Shown: piece by piece, positions 15,801 to 28,166 of the stretch
Position numbering within the stretch: the stretch's first letter is position 1
How the letters are laid out: each line of letters starts with the position of its first letter
Source: Lingula anatina
Lineage: Eukaryota > Brachiopoda > Lingulata > Lingulida > Lingulidae
Direction: 5' to 3'
DNA: 64,000 nucleotides
Assembly (NCBI RefSeq): GCF_001039355.2
Contig: NW_019773513.1
Coordinates: 958,245 to 1,022,244, forward strand
Notes under the pieces: model-generated
The model's database searches: none
What the model saw: the letters and a program-made list of their open reading frames with translations, nothing else
Told to the model about the DNA's origin: nothing
Made by a program: the position numbers and the translations under genes

Positions 15801-16918
15801 ATACATATAAATTGGTAGGTACATTGCCAGAATTTCATAAGCTTAGGGCACAATAATGTAATACATTTCTTGCCTTTTGGAGTTTCATGTTTAATTTTCC
15901 ATTTTAATGTCTAGAATCTTATACATGTATTACCCACATCTATATACACATATATATTTTTTGCTTGTGCACAAAAGAATCTGAGACTTTTAAAATTTCA
16001 AACCCCACTGTAAACATACTGACCAGTCAGACTGTTATTCCATGCAGCAGGTGCCACCACTGTCACCGAGGTCATGTTCAAAGAGGCCTCCACTCTAATC
16101 TCTATGTCTGTAGAGAACCCCATGGAGTAACGTCCATTCAGCTCAGAGATGACCACCTTGGTGAATGTTTGACCATCACCACTGAATGACCCATTCTGGA
16201 GGATACCATTCACTAAAACATCTGCAAAAGGCAATTATATTTAAGTTTCAAAACTGGCAAATATCAAAGAACCAACTGATGTTTGTTTGTATATAGAGTC
16301 TCTTTACATTAGCTAATATCATCAATACGTTATGTTGCTAGTTGTCCAAGTTATAAACAAGGGTATTAATTGCTATATATTTACCCAATTTTGAGATCAT
16401 GCTCATTTCAATTTCATAAATAAAATGGCAAGAAAAGAAAACAAACTATTTTTCAACATGCCTCTAAGGTAAAACAAATTGGAGTGACCAAGGCATATCT
16501 AAGTAGATATCAAGTTTCCAGTTTTCATAAAGAAGAAATCTAAATACTAATAATCAGAATAATAATATCAATTTTAAATTTGCAATGAATAAGATCCATA
16601 AATGTTTCTCTTAAATCTGTTCCAACTTACCAACACCATCTCCAGTAGCATTCAGCCTGAACTCCACAATATCACTGTTAGAGCTCCCTGGCACTACCTG
16701 TTGTGCAACAAACGACGTGAACACGGTAGCACGTGGTGGAGGGTTGGCGGTGTATGCAGGTGCCGTACGGCCCTGCAGCGTGAAGTGGTTGCCACTGACC
16801 AGGTTGTACTCTCCCCAGCCATTGAAGGTGTACTGGTGGCCATCCAGGGTGGTGATGTGGGGGTCTCCAGCTGACAGGGCTGTGAGATATAGCAGATAGA
16901 AAATAACTAGTCACTCTG

Positions 16919-17003
<85 letters not shown>

Positions 17004-20000
17004 CCTGAATATGCGCATACATGCCCAACATGCATGCAAACACAAACACACTGAATCAGTACTTTTCAATTTTTCTTACGCTTTTGAAAAACAAGTACCT
17101 CTCACTCAACCTTTCAGTGATTTACAAAAACAAACTTCTGCATTAAAAAAATCTGCACATCCAAAGCTCTAGAAAATCAGCATTATTACATCCTCTGTGT
17201 TCAATAACTGTCTTACACGTATAAGACTTGCCAGTAAAATGGTGACTGCTTCTTTTTTTAAGAGATCAAATTATGTTTCATTGCCTTGAATGTTCCACAT
17301 ACTGAAAAACATCATTCAAGGAGAGGATCCAGCATCCTAGTTTGAGTCTTCCAAAGTCAGCCCACTTATTTAAAATCTATTTAATAAGTCACTAAAAGGT
17401 GAATTAAATTGTGATCAACTTCTGAAAGACCTAGTACAAGGATGCCTTCACCTGCCCTTGCTCACTGGTCCTTCAAATTCAAACTTACCAATGACTGCAG
17501 CAAAGAAGAAGCTCCCTGTGGAGATTGGTCTCCTGTCAAAATAGTCAAAACAATGGACCCAGCTATTTAAGCAGCAGTCTTGGAAAGCCTTCACCTCACT
17601 GCGACCACGGGCTGTGGACAGGGGAAAGCGAGTGAAGACATTCATGCCGTCCAGGAGCCACCAATCTTTTACCAGGGCACCAAAGAAGATGTCGTAACAG
17701 CAGCGCGGGGATCGTGCTTCATCACCTGAGCCCAAAGGCATTCGCCTTACATAGCAGGTGGCAAACCAATTGCTTCTGAACGCAATCCAAGTACGCCTAC
17801 TCAGCAGAGCAAAGACACGGGGGCATTTTCCTGCCTCCTCTGAAATAAACAAAAGCACAGGGTGACAAACCTTTTTTTCATCAATCACCTAGTTGGGTAC
17901 AGAGAGAATAAAAGCCCCCAGACCTGGTCAGGGGACCTGTGAATTTGAAACACCTTCTTACAGGGGCAGACGAAGCCGTATTCTGGGTTTCCCAGAAGAC
18001 AGTAGGAATTTTTAAGTTTACATTGACAGGCATCTAATTTTTTTCTGTCGGAAGACAGTCGAAAAGGAAGAAGGATCAACATAGATAATTTGGAAGACTT
18101 AAAAATATCTCTGGATCTGTACCTTCATTGCACAGAATATTAAAAGTGACATAAGTGACTTGCAATGAAAAACTATAAATACTTTGAATACTATAAATAC
18201 TATGAACTACTACTTTTTGTGAGCAATATACTTGTAACAATTATGTCATGGGACAAATCAATTAAATTTTCTTGTTTAAAAATGGGAATTTCATGAAATT
18301 TTGGATCAGTCACGATCAAAGCATATTATATCTGTCATATGAGACATCATATGCATGAAGTACAGCAACCTATGACACATTCTCAAGTAATGTGTCGATG
18401 AAAATAGCTTAATTCTACCTGAAACATTTGTACTGATTTACACTACATAACAGATCAAAGCATTGAAAGATACTTACTGTTATTCCACTCATTTTTCTTC
18501 TTTCATTATTTACTATAAAACTCAATAAACTTTATCTTTCTGATAAATATAGCTGTATATCTTACCTGTATTGATTAAATATTTTCACAACATATTTCCC
18601 TACCTTTATTGAGTGCTCCAAAACGTCTCTCATATTCGATATCATCTAATATCCAATCATAACAAGCTTTGCCAGGGTTCTCAAAGTCAGCAGGATTGTT
18701 ACTCAGGGCAAAGTCAAAGATGCCTTTACTGGTTCCGACCTCCTGGTCTATCCGCTCTATATGTCTCTTGTTTGCCACACTGGCGTATGAATACCGCCAC
18801 TCTACACCACGACGAACAAATGGCCACCAGCTGTGTATAAGGTAGCCCACACGAGCAGGGAAGTTTGGCTTGAAAAAAGAAAATTGTCCAAATAATAATA
18901 CTGATTAAGCATATTAATTTACTTAGTACCATTACTAATTGAAACCTTTTAGACATTTCCTGTCAAACTATGAACCAAATGTAGATGCTACAGAACCACT
19001 CTGAATGATTATCATCTATTTCATAATGATCTTATAATACTGATTCTGAAGTGAGAAACCACCTGCAAGTTAATATCAGTATGTTTGCAATCAATAAGAA
19101 TAAACATCTGACCTCAGAATACACCACCCATCAAACAGAAACAGTAAAAAAACAATCATATATTCTATATGTACAAGAAGAAAATTTGAAAAAAAAAACT
19201 GTCATCTCAAATGGGTGTATTTCATAAATCACCTTGGAACCATTCAATGATGACTAATCATTCTAGACATGTGCTCTCACTACACTTTTGTATGCAATGA
19301 ATGCATGGAGCATCATTTCAGACTTACAGAGTTTGCTGCATTTAGAGTCAGGTTCCAGTTCATGCCGCTGTCATCATACACATAGCGGCAGTAAGTGTTT
19401 TTGTAATCGGTCACAATGATAATTTGGAATGTCACCTCCTGAAATGCACACAACATGAACATTAAGTCAGCTATATGCCCTACAATGTAGCACCATTCCC
19501 AAACAAATGAAACTTTATAATCCTATAGATAATATAAAAAATAGTAAAAGTTAAGAAGATTGTCATCATATTTTTGCTACTTTTCTCTAAAAGACAAAAA
19601 AAAAAAGATATTGTCTAAATAACTTCACAGTTTTTAATCAGTCAGTGGGAACTTCCCATGCATCTTACTCCGGTAAATTCATCCTTACCTGCCACGTGTT
19701 AATCTTATGCTGCATCTTATTCCAGGTAACAATGATCATGTACTCTGCATTGAAGTTGGTCAAGCTATGGGCACTTTGAACCTTAGCAGAGGCAGTCTTG
19801 ATTGCATTAGCATCCGCAACATTATCCAGTTTGTATTCCTTGAAATAGAGCCCACGTCCATCCTAAACAAGACAATGTGGATATGTGATATAATTCCTGT
19901 TATCAATTCAACAGTGTGAAACATGTATTACCAGGCTGCAAAATACGGTTATTGACAAACGGTTTTCAAAACAAAACGGTTTTTGAAAAACATTAACATT

Positions 20001-23000
20001 GTTGAAACTGTTACGCCTTCGCGGCCGAGTGCCTTATGAAGGTACAAATAACAATGTACTTACTGGTATCTCAGAGTTAAGAGCCGTTAAGAGCCAAAGA
20101 GAGCCGCAAAGAGGACCAAAAGAGCCAAGAACACAGAGGCTAGAGCCAAAAGTCCCAACAAAGAGACCGATTTATTTCAAGTCGGACCTTATATACAAGT
20201 TCAGATAGTACACGTTTACCAATCAGAACCAACTATACAGTGAACAGTTTTACCTTTAGGTTACCAATCACGGGAGAGATTCAAACTTGCACACCGGACA
20301 ACACTTTACTTACAGAGACATCTACCGGTAGCAATATAAAATAATCTCATCTAACACACTACATCGTCACAAAAACCCAACTCTACCTGTATTCTAATAT
20401 CCTATAATGCCAGTAAGTTCAAGCAAAAGAGGGTAATACTGTTTTCACTAACTTAAATATAGTCACACCCATATGTTGATCTGTGAATTAAAGAGATCTT
20501 AGCTACTTGTATTCTCCATCACTGAGATATCTTTAATTCAATATGCTTATAAAATTTTGTAACTTCATGAGAGGACTGGGAGGTTGAGGACTCTAAGGCA
20601 AACTTACTGCTTCGTCCTCCATCACATTATTGGCCCAGTATGCTCCGATTCCTCCGATATCTCTGGATCCAAATGGGAAGTAGACCCGGTTTAAGGGGAG
20701 AATGGTGGGGTTGCGATATGCCTTCTGAAGCTTGGTTTGGTCAGCAAACGCCTCCCAGTCTTCCACATCACTGAACATTACCACTCCGTGTTGGGTAAAC
20801 TGGTAACAGGGCACAGGAAAATCAACAATGTATTACAGTTGCAATTATTCATTATAATTGAGTTACTGTCTCACTCAAGTTAGAGAAACATAACTCAATT
20901 TTCTTCATTTAACTTCAATTTCTTAACATTCAAAAACAATCTTTCAAAACAATTTTACCATTTAAAATATTATAAGCTAAATTTTTGACTCTACAAATTC
21001 CATATATGCATGCATGCATGCAAAAAAATATAGCCACTGCACACAACTTTGTGACAGGCAACTCACATAAAATGATGGTAGAATCAGTCCGTCGAATGTG
21101 GGTATACCATACTTAGGGAAAAAGAAATCACTTATTGCTGAGATATCGGCACCAAGGAATGGCAACTTGTGGTGGTCAGCAAAGGCAACAAGTCTGTTTT
21201 CTGAAAGGTATATGTGTAAACATGCCAGGATGGGAAAAATCACATACAGCTAAGAGACAGAAATGAAAAAAATTAGAAATCAATACCTTTTCAAATTCAT
21301 ATCAACTCACTCATTTCCCATACAATAAAATAAATTAGCATAATATTACATTACTAAGAAAAATTTTTTATATAATTATTTTTACATCAATATAACCCAT
21401 GTTTTCTAAAACTAGTCTATTATATTCATTATTTTTCTTTCAGCATAATTTCAATATTAGCTTCAGTCAAATTGATTAAGATTTGATAAATTTGCCTCTC
21501 GAAAGGAATTTTTGCCAGATTGATTGTAAATTGAAAACAACAGTTCTCACAATTGTTCGGGGTATCTTTGGCCCTTTTTTAGCAGTACAAGATGGTAAAG
21601 GGCTGATGTCTTCAACATCTCTGTTATTAGACCCTAGACCACAGAGAGCACATTCAGAGCGGTGGACTAACAGATTTGCAGATCAAATATGGCAACCCAC
21701 TAAAAAGCTTGTTGCTTAATTCAGGATTAGACACTGAATAGATTTCCTACGGGGATTACGCAACAAGCATTCAAGCGGGTCGGCCATATTTGATCTGTGG
21801 ATCTGTTAGTCCCTTGTGCTGAATGAGTCCATACTTACCTATGCAACTGTCCCTCAATCCACTGCCTTTATATGGAGCAACACAGCGACATCTGAATCCT
21901 CCAGGAAGGTTGGTGCACTTGGCTCGGCCATCAACGTCACAGTTGTGGGTCCCCAGCTCACACTCATCTATGTCTATACATCCATGCGAGTTGTTGGGAT
22001 TCCTGGTATATCCGTCTTGGCACAGGCAGCTGTAGTTGCCTTCCAGGTTGACACACTCTGCCACACTAAGCAGCTGGGAGCCACCAGGATCTGTGCAATC
22101 ATTGATGGACCGTAAACACTCATTAATGTCTGAAAGGAGAAAAGATGCTGGGAATTAAACCTGAGATGCCCCAAAGCCTTGGGACTTTACATAAAATCAA
22201 GTGAGATTTCATGTGGTTTAGAGAAGAATGGGGTAAGAAATAATCTCAGACTAGCAAGAATTATATTTAGTGTTATAAACTGTATATCTTCTCTGAAACA
22301 ATACTACCACCACTACTACTGCTAATATATATAGGCTAAGAATTTATCCATGAGAAGTGTTCTGATTATTCTTTCTTAAGTGTAATCTTAAACAATGAAT
22401 TACTTAAACAACATGCCAGTACTGAACCGCGCATTTACAAAATTTTTTTTAGAAAGCAAATAATTTTTCAGGCATCAGCCAGGCTGGGTACAAATATACG
22501 TCACATGCGACTCCAAAGAAAACAATATCAGTTTTTCCACTGACCAACGCATTGGTTCTCAATGTTATGTCCCTGGTCGTCGGTGGGGTGCTCATAGCCG
22601 TTTGCACAGCTGCACCTGTAGTGTCCAGCATTGTCTATGACGGAGCAGTTATGAAGGATGCCACATGGAGACTGCAGGCAAGGATTATTAGGAGCTATAA
22701 TATGAAATGATTTCTTTTTAAAGATAAGTCATGGAGGAAGTTATGGTACATGGTTTTGAATAGTTTCAATCACTATCTTATTTCAATAAAATATTATTTC
22801 ATTCAGGTTAACTACTTCCATAAATATCAAAACCTTCATTTGTCACAAACTTAGTACAGACTAATCTCTCATGTTAAATATTCTGCCATCTTCATCTGTC
22901 TCCAAGACTGACAGCATGCATGGCGAAATATTTCACAAGTGATAGGTTTTTATTAAGTTTGTGACAAATGAACAACTGAAACTGAATTTTTTAAATTTTT

Positions 23001-25667
23001 TTTCAAATACTGACAGAGGTCAACATACCAACACATCTGGATAGGTTGCAGTTCACATATTTAATAGCTGCGGTGCCTGTAAATCCTTCACAATCAGCCA
23101 CAGCACGACTTGCTCCAGATAGGTCCGTGCATGGACGGGTGCGATTTCGCTCAGCTCCCTCACCACACTCTGCAGAGCAAGCACCCCATGCAGTCCAGTG
23201 TCCATAGAAAGGAACCACTGAAAGCACATCAATAGTTTTCAGTTGCTTTAAAACTATCATTTCTCCTAACATAATGATATAATATCAAATGAAATTTTCT
23301 TTTTCAGAAGGGTTCCCTTTAGATCCATCTCTGCTACCATCATGATTAATTAGTACTTAACATTTATATGATTTTTCAAATGAGTTCCCTTTGATTTTTA
23401 TAGCTAAATATACAGAGAGACTATCTGTGCCACAGCTGAAACAAGCTACTTGAAACAATTCTGGCTTTAACCAAGTCAAGTTCTCCATACTGGAAATGAA
23501 TTGAAGAATGAAAAAAAAAGTCAACACTTTAACCAGTTTAAAAGAAAACATTATTTTAAGGTTTAGAATGAAATGCCTTACATGTCTGGCAGTGCTCCCC
23601 AGTTACATTAGGTGGGCACACACAGCTGTACTGCCCCACTAAGTCCACACAGGTGCCACTGTTCTGACAGGTGACACTCACACAGTCATCTATATCTGAT
23701 AACAAAGAAAAGTTGATTGTAAATTCTTTGTTGTAACGCACTGTGATGATAATAAAGAAAAGTTGATTGTTAATTCTTTGTTGTAATGCACTGTGATGGT
23801 AATAAAGAAAAGTTGTTTGTTAATTCTTTGTTGTAATGCACTGTGATGATAATAAAGAAAAGTTGATTGTTAATTCTTTGTTGTAATGCACTGTGATGGT
23901 AATAAAGAAAAGTTGATTGTTAATTCTTTGTTGTAATGCACTGTGATTCTCAGCAGTCATCTATACTTCATTATAAAGAAAAGCTGATTTTCTAAAACTT
24001 TGTAGTAATGTGTTATGCTATACTGTACTATATTATCATGATATATTGTCACAGTACTCTGTTGTCTGATAAATAAAATGAGTATATGCAGAACAGTTGA
24101 CAAATCCAAATATCACTAGCATTGCAGTTCCGAAAATTAAAAGCAGTTTGTCAAAATAAAAACAAATTTCTCTGTGCCTTGTCCTATATCTTTTCCTGAA
24201 TTACTTTAATGTCCAGCAATGTAGTCTCGTCTGCCTAAACAATGTCAAAATACCACAATTTTTACCTCAATGTAATACTAGTAAAAAATTAAGTGATCTA
24301 AATTACGTATAAAACCATCTAGGTTATATATTAAAACTTACTTGTCTGGCAGTTAACCCCAGTGAACCCCTCTTCACATTCACAATGGTACATTGCCAAT
24401 AAATCGTTACAATAGCCACCATTACGACAGGGGTTGCTGGCACATTCATCTATTTCTGTAAAGACAAAGAAATATGTTAACTTTCAAATGAATAGCAATG
24501 AATAAAATTGCATTATGTGTATGAAAAACATTTATTAAAAACATTATTTTGGCAGCTACATTTTTTCATCCAAATCAATGTAACTTACAGCAAATTCATT
24601 CGTCTACCCAGTTATTTTAGCTGGCAAACTTAATTCTACTATGGCACCATGGTAAACCGAGATCATATACGAGAGCGTTGCACGATCCCAGAGGTCATTA
24701 AAAAAACATGGTCAAATTCATATCCTCCTCACCTGAGTCGCACACCTGTCCTGTCATTCCAGGAGGGCAAGCACAGTAAAAGGCATTCACCCTGTCTGTG
24801 CAGGTGGAGCCTGCTGCACATGGGTTGGACCCACAGTCATCTAAGTCTGAAATTAGTGTGTACATATCTTGTCACTCTAGAAAAATGCCCAAACCACATT
24901 AGATAGTGGTTTCACTATATGTAATCCGTTAGCTTTAATGAAATGACCTACATGTACATAAAACTATTAAGAAGATGACTAATCTTAAAAAAAAAAAAGA
25001 AAAAAAAAACACACCAAATTCCTGAGAGGATGATGCAACAGGTAAGCATCTTTAATGAACACGATGTGGTATGATCAATTACAAGAGATTTAAACCGAAT
25101 AACAATACACTGCAATTGATTTATTCATTTTGTTGTTGTTAAAAACAAAACAATCTCATATCATATCTCAATGCAAGACTTTCATCAAAATATAACTTAT
25201 AAAAGTACTTTTAAAGAAACAAAGTGTAAGTTTTTGAACATTTTAAAATTCAGTGCAGCACAGCACAAAAATTACTTTAACTTAAACTTATCAGGTTTTG
25301 ATATTTTTTATAATAAATAACATGAATAAATTAATTTTGCCAAAAATAATCTAAGTTATCATCAATCCATGTTCCTTTCCAATTGTCAGTCATCTTAACA
25401 CAGTTTTAAATTGCACGTAACCAGGAATTAAGTCAGTCCTCAAAGTGTTAGCAAATTTTTTTTCACATAAATCTTATTCAGGACACCTTAAAGCTGAGTA
25501 CAAAATTAATGCATGGGAATTTTTCTTTCTTTTAACATTAAAAAAGCACTGAAAAATCTTCTGCTGTATACATTTTCCAATATCATAATATCCATTAGTA
25601 GTCCATTTTGGCACAAGCAAAATACTAATGATGCCTACCTTATATGTTAAGGCCAAACAAGGCAAGG

Positions 25668-25761
<94 letters not shown>

Positions 25762-26082
25762 CATCAGACTCAGTAGAAATGTTACTTACGGACCCCTGTC
25801 CAATGGTACTTACTTGTCTCACAGTCATGCCCAACATAGCCAGGTTGGCATTCACAGCTATAGCCAAGGTTCAGGTCAACACAAGAGGCCTGGTTCTGGC
25901 AGGGGTTGCTTTCACATTCATTTTCACCTTAGAATAATCAAAGAATTTTCATCTTTTGCAATGATTTTATGCTTTTTAATTATTTTGTTTGATATGTTAT
26001 ATGTTATGGTTATTCCTTGAATTAATTTCTTACCACTTTAAGGAAAAATTGGTTACATTCATAACTCTCTTTAAATTGTGTA

Positions 26083-26137
<55 letters not shown>

Positions 26138-28116
26138 AGCAATATATCCTGAATATTCATATCCTGACACAGATAACTGAATGGCATAAACACATTGAGT
26201 AGTGAGAGCAAGACAAATCTGCATAATATACCTTCATAAGTCATGTTGCAAAATTTTCCGTAGAATTCATCTGTACAGTTGCAGTAAAAATCCAGCCACA
26301 AATCATTACAGGTGCCTCCATTTTGACATGGGCTACTCGCACAATCATCTTCATCTAAAATTTTAAAATCAGGTGGACGTATAAAACTTTTTAAAAGTAA
26401 TGAAAGTGAATGTTCAAACAGAATTAACATATAAAATTCAGAACAAAAAAACAAAGAGTGGCAAGGAGTATTTTACTAGTATATGCTCCATGAAGGCAGC
26501 TGTGCTCAGTGAGTAAATAGGCCCATCTGTACTAAATACCAGCTTTATTTGGGGTTGCAAGAAAATAAATTATTGACTCAATGCATGAATTGAAGAAATC
26601 TTTGTAACATGGAACAACAAACAGTATAAGTACCCAAAATGAGGTTATGATGAGTGTTATGTGATGGCATATAGTACACATTTCATGATTGGCAGTTTGT
26701 GAAAGCTCTCTAATATCATCAACTTACCAACAATGGGTTCAAATGGTTCAGGTGGAGGTAGAACCAAAACATCACTTGGAACGATGGGTGCAAGATCATT
26801 AACCCATTCTACAACAAAACCACACAGATATATTTCATGAGAGATTTTGAGAGGCAGAATTTACTTTAATATTCATAACTGATCTAAAAGCATTAATAAA
26901 AAAATACCAGATTCAAAAACATATCAAGCTGAAGCCATGATTAATATGAAGAAAATAAGATGCGAAGAATCGTTTAGACATGTATGCACCTGCTTTTGCT
27001 AAGAGAATGCATGGCACAGTTGTTTACATTATAAATTCTTAATTATCATTAACCTTCTAAAGCATCATATTTCTTCAAAATGTCAGCATTTTTAACAAGT
27101 AATCTTTCACAGATATCATTTCAATGCTTTTGGGCATCAAACATAAATATACAACCAAAATTAATAAATTGTATAAAAAATTCATTTTGTTCACTGGTAT
27201 TAAATTAAGTACCCTTGCTTCTGGTTGATCAAACTCTTGATTTCCGTGAATTACAAATGTTACCTTCTAAAACATGAAAAATATAAGCTAGTTGAGGGTT
27301 TTGGCTTGGTTTATATGGTCAGTTGTATATTTTCTCTTTTTGCTTAAAATCCAGACCTAGAGCAAATTGGGCAAAAGGGTTGATTGCTGCCATTATACTT
27401 TTAATTTATCATTTATCAAATTTTTCACACCAAAATTATTTCCAAATGAAAATTTTTCTGATGCAAAATGTTTCATCAGAGTTTAAGCAGCACCAGTATA
27501 TCTTCATGCACAACAAAACATTTACAAGCCCTAATACAGTATGTCCTAGATAGGAATCTGTTAGGGCATTAGAATTCTTACAGAGTCCCAGAGTCCTACA
27601 GGAGTCCCGTAGGATGTCCTAAAAGAAATTTTCATAATGGGGGGAAAAAACAATCACCTTGACAAGTCCCAGGAAGAAAAGCAATCCTTGTGAGATTCGC
27701 CTGCACTCTCCCTCCAGAAGTACATCCTCCAAGAAAGCCAAATCTGTACATGCCAGGAGGCACTGTTATTCCAGCAGCAATCACCTCGTAGCCAAACTGT
27801 AGCTCTGGGAGGTGAGCTAGAAGCTGTGGTTCTCCTTGCTCATAGATCACCCAGCTCTGAAGGACAGTGTTAACATCGCGCTTTTGGTACACAACGGAGG
27901 CACAAGTTTCCTGTGTCACATTCATGAAGTCTCTCATGGAAACAATTGCCTCGTCATCAATCTGCCGCTGGGAGCAGTTCAACATCAGTCCATGGTGGGC
28001 TGAAATATAGAAACAGAGCAGTTCAACATCAGTCCATGGTGGGCTGAAATATAGAAACAGGCATGAAATAGAAGGAATTCATTGTAATATATATATATAT
28101 ATAAACTTTGAGCAAG

Positions 28117-28166
<50 letters not shown>

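Noticed and set aside
16678-17049. Open frame with a long Cys-Val repeat
   Set aside because: Translation of the (AC)n microsatellite joined to the wrong frame of the VWD exon.
17885-18082. Small minus-strand frame with several cysteines
   Set aside because: Lies within a dispersed repeat copy in the AMOP intron.
23698-23947. CRISPR-like array
   Set aside because: The 50-bp units are contiguous with no spacers, in a eukaryotic intron.
25474-26020. Open frames with Tyr-Ile and Cys-Val repeats on both strands
   Set aside because: Products of the compound (GT)n(AT)n microsatellite beside EGF exon 25814-25927.
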